Shown: positions 8,087 through 17,072 of the stretch, one piece after another | Position numbering within the stretch: the stretch's first letter is position 1 | How the letters are laid out: every line of letters begins with the position of its first letter | Assembly (NCBI GenBank): GCA_027032075.1 | Contig: JALVOC010000006.1 | Span: forward strand, 90,429-154,428 | Length of the DNA: 64,000 bases | Direction: 5' to 3' | From: Chromatiales bacterium | GTDB lineage: Bacteria; Pseudomonadota; Gammaproteobacteria; UBA6429; Thiohalophilaceae | Made by a program: the position numbers and the translations under genes | Notes under the pieces: generated by a model | What the model saw: only the letters and a program-made list of their open reading frames with translations | Told to the model about the DNA's origin: nothing | Databases searched by the model: none

Positions 8087-9295
8087 TCATGAGTATCTTG
8101 GTGCAAACGTTTTCTCCGGCACATCCACGGGACCCTGGTCATCCCAGTAGGGGGACAGCTTGCGAAGTTGCGCCACGATGGGCGGCACGGCTGCGATAAC
8201 TCTCTCGATCTCTTCCATCTTGTTGTAGCGTGAAAGGGAAAAACGCACCGTGCCGTGAGCGGCGGTGAACGGAATATTCATTGCCCGCATCACATGAGAA
8301 GGTTCGAGCGAACCGGAAGTGCAGGCCGAACCACTGGAAGCCGCAATACCGACCTTGTTCAGGAGCATTAAAATCGCCTCACCTTCGATATATTCGAAGG
8401 CGATATTGGCCGTATTGGGCAAGCGGTTATCCTTGTCCCCGGTGGAAAAACAGTAGGGTACAGCGTCAAGAATACCCTGTTCCAGGCGATCGCGCATGGC
8501 AGCAACAAAGGTGTTTTCATATTCCATATGCTCCATCGCCAGTTCTGCCGCTTTCCCCAGCCCGATAATGGCTGCGGTATTTTCCGTCCCCGCACGACGT
8601 CCCCTTTCCTGATGTCCTCCACGTAACAATGGCCTGAAACGAACACCTCGGCGCAGGTACAGAACACCAATACCTTTGGGCGCATGTAATTTATGGCCGG
8701 ATAGCGATAACATGTCGATGTTGCTGCTTTTCAGATCGATTGGTATTTTACCAACCGCCTGCACCGCATCAGTATGAAACATGACACCTGCCTGATGTGC
8801 CAGCTCAGCCATTTCCTCTACCGGATAAAGTGTTCCGGTTTCATTATTCGCCCACATCACGGAGACGATTGCCACTCGATCTGACAAGAGCGAACGATAT
8901 TTTTCAAGATCGAGCCTGCCCTTGTTATCCACCTTGAGATAATGGACGAGATAACCTTCCTTCTCAAGATGTTCACACAAAGCCAGAACAGCCGGATGTT
9001 CTACGACAGTGGTGATGATTTCCTTGCGCTGCGGCTGTGCCTTTATCGCCGACAAAATTGCAGTGGAGTCTGACTCGCTGCCACAGGAGGTAAATATAAT
9101 TTCTGATTCATAGGCAGCACCAAGCAAGTACTGTATTTGTTTCCGTGCCTTTTTGATCGCAAATCCCACCTTGTTACCAAACATATGCATCGATGATGGA
9201 TTGCCATATTGTTCGGAGAAATAGGGCAGCATCGTCTCTACCACAGCAGGATCAACCTGTGTGGTCGCATTGTTATCCAGATAAATTCCTTGCAT
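8087..9295 (-). CDS. nifS: NifS, cysteine desulfurase
   Basis: 402 residues, class V aminotransferase fold. The N-terminal YLDNNATTQVDP, the PLP lysine in LSLSGHKLHAPKGIG (about residue 200) and the persulfide cysteine loop SSGSACTSGSLEPSHVM are all intact. It takes sulfur from cysteine for FeS clusters built on NifU. The gene starts 4 bases after the nifU stop. The pairing with nifU and the nif location separate it from IscS. Confidence 0.95.
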   Translation of the reverse strand: MQGIYLDNNATTQVDPAVVETMLPYFSEQYGNPSSMHMFGNKVGFAIKKARKQIQYLLGAAYESEIIFTSCGSESDSTAILSAIKAQPQRKEIITTVVEHPAVLALCEHLEKEGYLVHYLKVDNKGRLDLEKYRSLLSDRVAIVSVMWANNETGTLYPVEEMAELAHQAGVMFHTDAVQAVGKIPIDLKSSNIDMLSLSGHKLHAPKGIGVLYLRRGVRFRPLLRGGHQERGRRAGTENTAAIIGLGKAAELAMEHMEYENTFVAAMRDRLEQGILDAVPYCFSTGDKDNRLPNTANIAFEYIEGEAILMLLNKVGIAASSGSACTSGSLEPSHVMRAMNIPFTAAHGTVRFSLSRYNKMEEIERVIAAVPPIVAQLRKLSPYWDDQGPVDVPEKTFAPRYS

Positions 9296-9298
9296 TGT

Positions 9299-10204
9299 TT
9301 ACTCTCCTGCTGCCTGCATGTGGGCCAGTTCACTTGCCGGTAAAACCAGGATAAATTCACCAAGCGCCTCGATCATGCGCTGCTGAATACCGCTTAGCGT
9401 CATACCGGCTATCTGACAATTGCTGCAGGCTCCCGTCATGTTGACGAAAACCTTGTTACCCAATACTTTCACCAATTCGATATCGCCATGATCCGCCTGG
9501 ATCTGCGGCCGCAACGACTCGATCACCGTCTCGATACGCCGCATTCGTTGCAGTTCGCTCATCTCCCTCGGCGATTTTTGCATGGTAATTTCGATTTCCG
9601 CCCTCGATGCCGCCTTGGGATCAAATTTTTCACCCTTCTCCGCCAGAACTTTGGCAAGTATCTCCTCGATACCTTCATGGCATGAAGTGCAGCCACCACC
9701 GGCTTTTGTGTAGTGCGCCACGTCTTCTACCGTCTTGAGATTGTTTGCGCGAATGGTATCTTCAATCAGCACGGCATCAACTGCAAAACATTTGCAAACC
9801 AACGCGCCTTCCTCATGACCGTCTTTCCATTCTTCACCACGGTAGTTGGCGATCGCCGCCTGCAGCGCCTCACGCCCCATTACCGAACAATGCATTTTCT
9901 CCGGCGGCAGACCGTCAAGATAATCGGCGATATCCTGATTGCTGACCTGGAGAGCATTATCCAGCGTCATACCCTTTATTATTTCCGTCAAAGCGGAGGA
10001 TGAGGCAATCGCAGAACCACAGCCAAACGTCTGAAAACCGGCCTCCTCGATAATTTCCGTTTGCGGATTGATTCTCAGCGTAAGACGCAAAGCATCACCA
10101 CAGCTGAGTGAACCCACATCGCCAATCGCATTTGCGTTTTCCACCTCACCCGCATTACGCGGGTTATAGAAATGTTCTTTTACAGTGTCAGAATAATCCC
10201 ACAT
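9299..10204 (-). CDS. nifU: NifU, FeS cluster scaffold
   Basis: 301 residues from ATG 10204, matching the family start [21 protein letters not shown]; an in-frame ATG at 10216 adds four residues. Three modules are seen: an IscU-like N-terminal domain ([34 protein letters not shown]), a central [2Fe-2S] region (VCKCFAVD with CTSCHEGIE) and a C-terminal Nfu domain ([10 protein letters not shown]). It builds [4Fe-4S] clusters for NifH and NifB. It is preceded by a perfect sigma-54 promoter and a NifA site. Confidence 0.95.
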   Translation of the reverse strand: MWDYSDTVKEHFYNPRNAGEVENANAIGDVGSLSCGDALRLTLRINPQTEIIEEAGFQTFGCGSAIASSSALTEIIKGMTLDNALQVSNQDIADYLDGLPPEKMHCSVMGREALQAAIANYRGEEWKDGHEEGALVCKCFAVDAVLIEDTIRANNLKTVEDVAHYTKAGGGCTSCHEGIEEILAKVLAEKGEKFDPKAASRAEIEITMQKSPREMSELQRMRRIETVIESLRPQIQADHGDIELVKVLGNKVFVNMTGACSNCQIAGMTLSGIQQRMIEALGEFILVLPASELAHMQAAGE

Positions 10205-10319
10205 AATCAAACCCATTCACGTTTTGTGGCAAGTTGCTTTCAGCCTGTTACTGCGTTGTGCTTGTCAACTGAAGAGCGCCTGCCCCTCTTTGCCTGTACA
10301 TTCAGATATAAAACTCGAT

Positions 10320-10335
10320 TGCAAGGCCTGTGCCA
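10320..10335 (-). promoter_or_regulatory. Sigma-54 promoter of nifU
   Basis: The minus strand reads TGGCAC-AGGCC-TTGCA, a full match to the consensus. A start near 10308 leaves a leader of about 100 bases to nifU. Confidence 0.9.
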
Positions 10336-10399
10336 TAATGGAAAGTTTCGATTTTCCCTTGTTTTTAAAGGAGTTATCGGCAGGGGAAATGATCATTTT

Positions 10400-10415
10400 T
10401 GTCGTAAAGCCGACA
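10400..10415 (-). promoter_or_regulatory. NifA upstream activator site for nifU
   Basis: TGT-CGTAAAGCCG-ACA fits TGT-N10-ACA and lies about 65 bases upstream of the -24 element of the nifU promoter. Confidence 0.72.
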
Positions 10416-10614
10416 AAGCATATTAAAGCTGTCTTCAGTCAACAAAGTTGTCCGGTTTGTGATATGACAGGAGTATGGAAAGCCGGCTCCCGGCGTATTA
10501 CCGATGCGCCATTTTATTTGCCCCGCAGTTGCATGATTCCAAAAAAAGAGGAGCACTTCGATGAGGGCGTTACCGTTGTTTGAGGAGGAGGATTTTTCTG
10601 TTATACCTGACAAC

Positions 10615-11091
10615 TCAGATCCTGCTTGCGGTATTACCGCTTTTACGCAGACAGATTAATTTTGTCTGCTGCCATCCTGTTTTTTTATAAAAGGCAAGTG
10701 CCGCGCTGTTATCACGATCCGCCAGTAGTTGCAGGCGTGACAAGCCATGCCTGCTACACCAGTCACACATGGCGGCAAGCAAACTTTTGCCAAGCCCCTG
10801 ATTCCGGTGCGGTGGCGCAATGATCACGTCTTCGATCAACCCCACATCGCCACCTTCCGCAGTCGAAATGAGTACTTGCACCGTGCACATACCAACGACT
10901 TCACCATTTACTTCCACCACCAGAATATGTGCCTTGCTGTGTTGTGCCAGGAGGGAATGCAAGGCTTTCTTCTGCTTTGCGGGTTCGAAGGCAAAATCTG
11001 TTTCGAGTGAAAACAACCTTTCCAGCAACAACAACATTGCCGGAATATCCTGTGCAACCGCCTGCCGGATAAGGTGAGAAGAAACCGGCAT
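10615..11091 (-). CDS. GNAT-family N-acetyltransferase
   Basis: 158 residues. The acetyl-CoA binding motif is clear in EDVIIAPPHRNQGLGKSLL, followed by AAMCDWCSRHGLSRLQLLAD and NSAALAFYKKTGWQQ. Substrate unknown. It starts two bases after the apbE stop and so is probably read with the nifEN-apbE operon, but a nitrogen-fixation role is not shown by the sequence. Confidence 0.85.
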   Translation of the reverse strand: MPVSSHLIRQAVAQDIPAMLLLLERLFSLETDFAFEPAKQKKALHSLLAQHSKAHILVVEVNGEVVGMCTVQVLISTAEGGDVGLIEDVIIAPPHRNQGLGKSLLAAMCDWCSRHGLSRLQLLADRDNSAALAFYKKTGWQQTKLICLRKSGNTASRI

Positions 11092-11093
11092 GG

Positions 11094-12134
11094 TTACAAA
11101 GGTTCGCTGATAAACGGTGGTTGTGGTATTTCAGAGGTGAACTCGACACGTTTTGCCATCGCCGGGTTCATATAAATGCGTCCGTTTTCATCCACCAACA
11201 TGACATATTTAAGCTGCATGCGCTTTGCGATGCGATACCACTCCCTGGGTCCGGCCACGGTCAAGGCGGTTGCAGCCGCATCCGCTTTCGCACCATTGGT
11301 GTCGATTACTGTTGCCGAAGCGATATGCTCCACCGGCATACCGGTGCGTGGATCGATTATGTGCGTAAAACGTCTGCCTTCGTATTCACGGTAACGTTCA
11401 TAATTACCAGAGGTATAAATCACTTCCCCACTCGCCAATTCCACCGCAGCAATCACACCCTGCCCTTGCGGATGGCGGATACCGACTCGCCAGGGACGCT
11501 CGCCATGTGTTCCAATGACATTTAAATCCCCCCCCGCGTTTACAATGGCATTTTTCACCCCCATCTGTTGCAGGCGCTTTATCGCCATGTCAAGGGCTGC
11601 ACCTTTGGCAAAACCACCAAAGTCAAATGACACTGCCGGATTACTGCTGCGCAGCTCTCCATCCTTGATGATGATGTCTTCCATACGTGGATTTTGTTTT
11701 ACCAGCGCATCGATTTCACCCCGGGGTGGTGGCGGCCCCACCGGCAACTCATCACTGTGAAAACCCCACAATGCGATCAATCTGCCAATGGCAGGATTAA
11801 ACAGATCATCACTCTGCTCTGATAACTTCTTTGCCTGACGGATGAGAGGTAACAAAAAGGGACTGACACGATGAAATTCGCCATCCGGCAGTTGTTGGTT
11901 GAGCCGGCTGAGTTCACCTGGTTTCCAGGCATGCCAATCCCTGTGCATACGCTGAAAATCAAGGGTTACTGCCGCCACAGCGCTTTGCGCCTGCTGTGTC
12001 TCCACCCCCCGGATAGTAAAATCCACCAGAGTGCCAAACAGATACTGGGTTTCCTGATATTCAGGAACAGTACGCTGGCATGATACCAGCGCCGTAACAA
12101 CGGCTAATACTGCTATAAGCGGAAATTTTTTCAT
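11094..12134 (-). CDS. apbE: ApbE, FAD:protein FMN transferase (lipoprotein)
   Basis: 346 residues. A lipoprotein signal MKKFPLIAVLAVVTALVSC places it on the periplasmic side. ApbE core motifs are YLFGTLVDFTI, SFDFGGFAKGAALDMA, NAIVNAGGDLNVIG and RFTHIIDPRTGMP with conserved residues for Mg and FAD. It attaches FMN through a phosphoester to threonine or serine of target proteins, notably RnfD and RnfG. Its presence downstream of nifEN and fdxB, with rnf elsewhere in the island, points to Rnf as the client. Confidence 0.92.
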   Translation of the reverse strand: MKKFPLIAVLAVVTALVSCQRTVPEYQETQYLFGTLVDFTIRGVETQQAQSAVAAVTLDFQRMHRDWHAWKPGELSRLNQQLPDGEFHRVSPFLLPLIRQAKKLSEQSDDLFNPAIGRLIALWGFHSDELPVGPPPPRGEIDALVKQNPRMEDIIIKDGELRSSNPAVSFDFGGFAKGAALDMAIKRLQQMGVKNAIVNAGGDLNVIGTHGERPWRVGIRHPQGQGVIAAVELASGEVIYTSGNYERYREYEGRRFTHIIDPRTGMPVEHIASATVIDTNGAKADAAATALTVAGPREWYRIAKRMQLKYVMLVDENGRIYMNPAMAKRVEFTSEIPQPPFISEPL

Positions 12135-12242
12135 TCAGGTTGATTTACAACGTGTACGCCTTCCGCCTATCTATACCCTTTTATCGCATTTGTTGCAAAT
12201 TTGTAATCTGAATGACCGCATAATCCGGAGTGGTACTGCAAT

Positions 12243-12563
12243 TCATGCCGCCTTGGGTAAATGGCGCATACATTTTTTCGGACAGACACGGTAACAGGCT
12301 TCGCAGCCGATGCAGTCCATCGCATTTTTCAACGTCATCACCATGGCGGTATCGTCTGAAAAACCGTCTTCATCGTCATAATAGTCATCATCATAATCAT
12401 CATCGATTTCCGCATCGTCCTCGCGTTCGACCAGATCGAAGACATCACGTGGACAAACCTTGAAACAACGTCCACAGCCAATACAGTTTGCCTGGTTCAA
12501 ATCCGTGATAAAGGCGGGGGTCCATTCCTCGCCGCCTTGTGTTACTCCGGTAATATTCGCCAT
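12243..12563 (-). CDS. fdxB: Nif-specific 2[4Fe-4S] ferredoxin (ferredoxin III / FdxB type) with acidic insert
   Basis: 106 residues. Two cluster motifs are seen: [16 protein letters not shown] near residue 28 and [16 protein letters not shown] near residue 86. The start [19 protein letters not shown] is typical of the nif ferredoxin III family. Between the clusters lies an unusually acidic stretch (residues about 45-70, mostly D, E and Y) encoded by GAT/GAC/TAT-rich DNA. It lies 2 bases after the nifX-associated gene and probably feeds electrons to cofactor assembly or nitrogenase. Confidence 0.9.
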   Translation of the reverse strand: MANITGVTQGGEEWTPAFITDLNQANCIGCGRCFKVCPRDVFDLVEREDDAEIDDDYDDDYYDDEDGFSDDTAMVMTLKNAMDCIGCEACYRVCPKKCMRHLPKAA

Positions 12564-12565
12564 CG

Positions 12566-13039
12566 CTATAACCCTGCCACGTTGCTGTAATTGCCGATTA
12601 TCTCCAACGCCACGGACAATAACTTGTCTGCCTCGTCTTTCATTTTCGAAAGGCTGGAAAAGCCAAAACGGTGTACATCACGCAATGTCTTGTCCAGTAC
12701 CACGAGTTTTCCTACCGTGATAATCACCCTGCCGAATCCTTCATGCGTCAGACTCATCATCGGTACAGCCATCAAACCGCATTCCTTTTCTATCAACGTG
12801 GCAATCGCATTGTAAAACGCCCTCACCCGGCTCACGACAATCTCGTCCGGATCCCCGACCACCTGGACCTTCAATTTTTCCTCTTTTGAAAGCACGAACG
12901 GTTTCAGAATTCTGGTAATTGGCCAATCGTCATAAGCACCATAGGTGTCGAGGGCACGTATCTGACGAACCATTTCCTTGATAAAGTCTGATTCCAGAAG
13001 CGGATCATCATCCGCAATTACGGGTAGTGTTTCACTCAT
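12566..13039 (-). CDS. NifX-associated nitrogen fixation protein
   Basis: 157 residues, all-helical, with the family patterns [27 protein letters not shown]-like [19 protein letters not shown] and SHEGFGR-like [17 protein letters not shown] and the [12 protein letters not shown] segment. Genes of this family nearly always follow nifX in proteobacteria; the biochemical role is not established. Here rseC is inserted between it and nifX. Confidence 0.9.
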   Translation of the reverse strand: MSETLPVIADDDPLLESDFIKEMVRQIRALDTYGAYDDWPITRILKPFVLSKEEKLKVQVVGDPDEIVVSRVRAFYNAIATLIEKECGLMAVPMMSLTHEGFGRVIITVGKLVVLDKTLRDVHRFGFSSLSKMKDEADKLLSVALEIIGNYSNVAGL

Positions 13040-13054
13040 AGTAATGTTCCTTAT

Positions 13055-13525
13055 TCAGGTGTTGAAATTTGCCAAATTCATGGAGGAATCGTTATATCGC
13101 CGCAACAAGGCCGGTTGCGAGATTATAAATCGTTTCCTTGCCAGATAATGCCCCAGCCACAGAGCCGCAAGCATGCCGAAGAAGCTGCCGGGGATAATCC
13201 AGGTATTCTCAAAACCACCTGCCGTCATGCCAGCGGCGATGATGACCATCGCCAACAGCGGTAACAGATAAACCACGAGGGCTGCAAGCAACAAGGTCGT
13301 GGCGGGCAGACCGATAACGACTCGCTCGCCCTTAGCGGCATTCAGGTGATTGCGAACGCGAATACGGGTGGGTTCTGTACTGAACAAACCGGCTACCACC
13401 GAAACTCCACATGCCGAATGGCTGTTACACTGTCCGCAGGCGGAACGGCGCAAAACCTCAACCAGAACATCCTCCCCTTCCTGTGCGACAATCGTTCCTG
13501 TTTCTTCCAGCATTGGCCGCATCAT
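13055..13525 (-). CDS. rseC: RseC/SoxR-reducing-system family membrane protein
   Basis: 156 residues. The N-terminal domain has the cysteine set RRSACGQCNSHSACG (C-x2-C-x5-C pattern), followed by two membrane helices (residues about 75-100 and 105-125). RseC proteins act with Rsx/Rnf complexes, for example in reducing SoxR in E. coli. Placement between nifX and the nifX-associated gene suggests a dedicated accessory of the nif-linked Rnf complex. The start overlaps the nifX stop; an ATG at 13513 is an alternative. Confidence 0.88.
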   Translation of the reverse strand: MMRPMLEETGTIVAQEGEDVLVEVLRRSACGQCNSHSACGVSVVAGLFSTEPTRIRVRNHLNAAKGERVVIGLPATTLLLAALVVYLLPLLAMVIIAAGMTAGGFENTWIIPGSFFGMLAALWLGHYLARKRFIISQPALLRRYNDSSMNLANFNT

Positions 13526-13953
13526 TCCTCCCAGCCCTCCGCCTCCATTGCGGCAAAACGCCCAGGGTCTCTGGCCATACGATGAGCAACTGCAAGATTC
13601 AACCAGCTATTGGTGCCGAGTCGCAATTCCTCCTGCAGTGATTCCAGTATGCCGGTAATGGAATCACCGGGAGAAACCCTGAATGGCTGAATATGGCGCA
13701 TTTTCAATTGGGCGATAGCGGAAGCCCCCACGGCCTGGCTGTAGACTGCAATACAGTCCTGCAGCGCATTGAGTTTTTCCTTGAGCTTGTCTTCATTGCC
13801 ATCCTGATCCTGATATTCAAACTGCATGGCTTCAAAAAAACGGAATTCATTACTGTCGACCAAATAAACGGCAAAGGCTGCTGCCGATCCAAAATGCTGG
13901 TTAACCGTTTTCATGTCCGTCGTCGCAAATGCCACTTTCAATGCGGTGTTCAC
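13522..13953 (-). CDS. nifX: NifX, FeMo-cofactor precursor carrier
   Basis: 143 residues from a GTG at 13953, chosen because GAGGAGG lies five bases upstream, it begins just after the nifN stop, and it leads directly into LKVAFATTDMKTVNQHFGSA, the family start. The longer frame to 14007 overlaps nifN. NifX binds NifB-co and the VK cluster during cofactor synthesis. The protein shares the dinitrogenase cofactor-binding fold with NafY and the NifB C-terminus. Confidence 0.93.
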   Translation of the reverse strand: MNTALKVAFATTDMKTVNQHFGSAAAFAVYLVDSNEFRFFEAMQFEYQDQDGNEDKLKEKLNALQDCIAVYSQAVGASAIAQLKMRHIQPFRVSPGDSITGILESLQEELRLGTNSWLNLAVAHRMARDPGRFAAMEAEGWEE

Positions 13954-13969
13954 AAAATCCTCCTCTGCA

Positions 13970-15391
13970 TCACATTCTACGATTTTCAAGTGCCGTCGCA
14001 GGGACATATCCCGCTTCCTCGCTATAGTGGTCGTGCTTCTGTGAATAAATGGAACGGTACGGTATTACCTTCGCATGCGAATGAGACAGAAAAATATTGG
14101 CCAGATCGAACAGCGTCTGCCTGATACCCTGGTAACCGATCCATCGGCGTTGATATCCACCAAGATAATCATATTGGGGGAAACCGGCACGCAAGACAGG
14201 CAAACCTAACCGTTTCGCTGACGCAACCGCATGAGAATTGCCGATCACCAGTTGCGCCTCCCCCTCTGCTGCCAGTTTCTCCAAGTCCTCCAGATCACCT
14301 AGCTTGATTTTCTGGCTGGCGACCTGTTTTAAAACAGGCGCATGGCTGGACGCCACCGCTGCCACCACTTCGGCACCCATACCATTCATCAGGTGGGATA
14401 AGGCGTTGAGTAAATCCGGATCGGCTGCAATGGCAATTTTTTTCATCCCAAGCATAAAATGGCAGTCCAGCATTGCATCCTGCAACTGTGCCCGTTGTCG
14501 TTCAAACCTGGCTGGTACCGGAACAGCATACAAGCGGCTCAAGGTACCGAGTAGATCATCCACCATCTCCAGGGTCATCAGGTGATCGAAACGATAATCG
14601 GGTACGCCGGTCCTTTGTTTGAGCAGATCCGCTGTTTTGTGCATCGACCGTCCGATAACCAGTGTGGCAACGGCATCCCCGAGGGAGCGCAGTAACGGCA
14701 CGGGCGTACCCCCCATGGTCAGCGGGGTGAAATCCTCGCTGCTCAAATGACCGTCGAGCGCGTCGGACAAGTCCGGAACGATCACCGGCTGCAGATGAAA
14801 AGCTTCCAGCATTTCTTTCAGGGTTTCGATATCTCCCGGGGTCAGCGATGAACCAACCAGAACATTGACCTGCCGTGCCTGCCGGCCAGGCACGGTTCCC
14901 GCCTCGTCGGCAGGCGGAACCAACGCTTCGATTACAGCGGCCGTCGCCGCCGCGAAGCCGCTCTCCAGACAACCTGCATAGTCCGGGGTGGAAACCGGTA
15001 CCACCGGCACAACATGGTGTTGAGGATACGCTTTGCGGAAATCTGTTACTGCACTTTTTACATCACAACCCTGGGTTTCGGACAGGCCGGTTGTCGGAAG
15101 AATGATAAGTGAAGGTTTGAATTTCTCACAAATCGTGTGTAATCCTTCGATGATATTTTTGTCGGAACCCATAACAGTACTGATCTGATCCATTGCGGTC
15201 GTCTGCAGGGGAATCGGCTCCCGGAAGTGACGCACGAAAAACACCTTGCCAAATGCAGTACAACCCTGTGAACCATGAAACATCGGGATGGAACGATAAA
15301 AACCCAGAGTAGCCAGCGCCGCACCAATGGTCTGGCTTGACTTGAGGGGATTTACCGAGAGGGCCTTGTTGCGTTTTATGATTTCCGGCAT
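13970..15391 (-). CDS. nifN: NifN, FeMo-cofactor assembly scaffold subunit
   Basis: 473 residues, NifK paralogue. Motifs: KSSQTIGAALATLGFYRSIP, MFHGSQGCTAFGKVFFVRHF, ILPTTGLSETQGCDVKSA and the late GFPQYDYLGGYQRRWIGYQG. With NifE it forms the NifE2N2 scaffold on which NifB-co matures to FeMo-co. It begins 3 bases after the nifE stop. Confidence 0.95.
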   Translation of the reverse strand: MPEIIKRNKALSVNPLKSSQTIGAALATLGFYRSIPMFHGSQGCTAFGKVFFVRHFREPIPLQTTAMDQISTVMGSDKNIIEGLHTICEKFKPSLIILPTTGLSETQGCDVKSAVTDFRKAYPQHHVVPVVPVSTPDYAGCLESGFAAATAAVIEALVPPADEAGTVPGRQARQVNVLVGSSLTPGDIETLKEMLEAFHLQPVIVPDLSDALDGHLSSEDFTPLTMGGTPVPLLRSLGDAVATLVIGRSMHKTADLLKQRTGVPDYRFDHLMTLEMVDDLLGTLSRLYAVPVPARFERQRAQLQDAMLDCHFMLGMKKIAIAADPDLLNALSHLMNGMGAEVVAAVASSHAPVLKQVASQKIKLGDLEDLEKLAAEGEAQLVIGNSHAVASAKRLGLPVLRAGFPQYDYLGGYQRRWIGYQGIRQTLFDLANIFLSHSHAKVIPYRSIYSQKHDHYSEEAGYVPATALENRRM

Positions 15392-15394
15392 GAG

Positions 15395-16852
15395 TTACGC
15401 CTCTCCAGTGACGGCAATGGCATCATCCGTTGTATTAACGGGAGCCGTTGATCCTGCGGAAAAGGTCCGCCCGGCCTTTATGTCCCAGGGTGCGGCTTTA
15501 CGTGCCGCATCCCATACGGGGCTTTCAAGCGTCAGCACGAGTTGCCGGGCCAGTTCCAGCATGCCCTGGTAGCCGGCATAGGCGAACTCACGCTCCTGGT
15601 TGATGTCGAGAAACGGTAATCGTGCCTTTAACGCCGTATACATGTTACGTCCACCGGCAATAAGAATATCCACCTGTTGCTCATACACCAGATCAAGCAA
15701 GGCCCGTGGGTTACCATCCTCCAGCATGTTGACATCCTCGCCCATCAGCTCGCGAATGCGTGCCTTATCTTCTTCGGTGGATTTTTTCGTACCGGTTGCC
15801 ACCACCTCCATATGCAGATCCTGCAATGCGGAAATAACAGACCATGACTTGACCCCACCCGTATACAGCAGCACACGTTTACCACGCAGCCGTTTACGCC
15901 ATGGAGCGAGTGCCGTATGAATGCGCTGTTCTTCACGAGCGATGAGTTTTTCCGTTCGCCTGGCAAGATCAGGATCATCAATCAATCGTGAAAATTCACG
16001 TAATGCATTGGAAACGTCTGTCACCCCATAAAAGCTGCCTTCAAACCAGGGAGTGCCGTAGGCCTCCTGTAACTTGCGCGCGACATTTATCATTGCCTTG
16101 GAACAAACCATCATGTTCACCTCGGCACGATGCATGCTCTGTACCTCATGGTAGCGGGCGTCTCCCGAGAGCGTGCATAGGACGCGAAGTCCCAGTTCAT
16201 CGAACAAAGGCAACATATGCCAAAGCTCGCCGGCGATATTGTACTCACCAATGAGGTTGATATCGTGAACCTGTATGCCGTCCCTTTCCGCTTCGGCCGG
16301 GATGGGATCAGGTTCACGGCTGCCGATTACATATTTCACCATCGTTTCACCGGCGATACGGTTTCCCAGATTTTTCGTTCCGTAAAATCCCGCCGCATCA
16401 ACAGGAACAACCGGCACACCCCAGCGCCCGTCGGCCGCCTTGCAGACCGCCTCGATGTCATCACCGATCAGTGCCGGCACGCATGTGTTATAAACGAACA
16501 CAGCGGCAGGGTGATAAGTGTCAATCGCCTGTTTGATGGAATGGAACAGGCGCTTTTCGCCCCTGCCCATGATTACGTCCTGCTCGGTAAGATCAGTCGT
16601 CATGCCGATACGGTACAGAGCAGGCCCCGAAGAGCGGGTACCACGGTTGTCCCAGGATGAACCGGCACAGGCAATGGAACCATGAACAATGTGTGCGGCG
16701 TCCGCAATCGGTAGCAGTGCGATCTGTGCTCCGTCAAAGGCACATCCCCCAGCAGTTGCACCTGGTTTGGGACGGGCGCAACCTGACTTTGACTTTTTGT
16801 TGTGTTTGCATGCAGGTTCATTGAGCAGAGCTGCAATTTCTTTTTGCTTCAT
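15395..16852 (-). CDS. nifE: NifE, FeMo-cofactor assembly scaffold subunit
   Basis: 485 residues, NifD paralogue. Seen: [76 protein letters not shown], and [19 protein letters not shown]. The N-terminal Cys-rich start ([18 protein letters not shown]) is typical of NifE. It is the first gene of the nifENX operon and has its own sigma-54 promoter. Confidence 0.96.
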   Translation of the reverse strand: MKQKEIAALLNEPACKHNKKSKSGCARPKPGATAGGCAFDGAQIALLPIADAAHIVHGSIACAGSSWDNRGTRSSGPALYRIGMTTDLTEQDVIMGRGEKRLFHSIKQAIDTYHPAAVFVYNTCVPALIGDDIEAVCKAADGRWGVPVVPVDAAGFYGTKNLGNRIAGETMVKYVIGSREPDPIPAEAERDGIQVHDINLIGEYNIAGELWHMLPLFDELGLRVLCTLSGDARYHEVQSMHRAEVNMMVCSKAMINVARKLQEAYGTPWFEGSFYGVTDVSNALREFSRLIDDPDLARRTEKLIAREEQRIHTALAPWRKRLRGKRVLLYTGGVKSWSVISALQDLHMEVVATGTKKSTEEDKARIRELMGEDVNMLEDGNPRALLDLVYEQQVDILIAGGRNMYTALKARLPFLDINQEREFAYAGYQGMLELARQLVLTLESPVWDAARKAAPWDIKAGRTFSAGSTAPVNTTDDAIAVTGEA

Positions 16853-16887
16853 GGATACTCCATTACAGGTCGTTGTATTTTTGACTG

Positions 16888-16903
16888 AGCAACCACCATG
16901 CCA
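16888..16903 (-). promoter_or_regulatory. Sigma-54 promoter of nifE
   Basis: The minus strand reads TGGCAT-GGTGG-TTGCT with correct spacing. It lies 36 bases before the nifE ATG. Confidence 0.82.
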
Positions 16904-16946
16904 GGTTCTAAGTTTCTGTTTTTACGGTAATATTATTTGCCCGGAG

Positions 16947-16962
16947 TGTCATAAAGATCACA
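16947..16962 (-). promoter_or_regulatory. NifA upstream activator site for nifE
   Basis: TGT-CATAAAGATC-ACA fits TGT-N10-ACA, about 45 bases upstream of the -24 element, closer than usual. Confidence 0.68.
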
Positions 16963-17072
16963 ATGTTGCAAGATTTATTACATCATGGCAGAAAAGAGGG
17001 AGTATCGCGGCTTTGCACATTGACAGGAATAACCTGATCCGTGATAAATCCGGCTAACGTATAAACGGACGT

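Larger units (their letters stand above)
10205..10614. other. nifU upstream region
   Basis: 410 bases with the nifU promoter and NifA site. A plus-strand frame from 10338 to 10583 (81 codons, starting MESFDFPLFLKEL) is open but begins inside the promoter and resembles nothing I know, so I do not call it a gene. Confidence 0.5.

Noticed and set aside
10338-10583. 81-codon plus-strand frame upstream of nifU
   Set aside because: It starts inside a perfect sigma-54 promoter and covers the NifA site; no family or ribosome site supports it.
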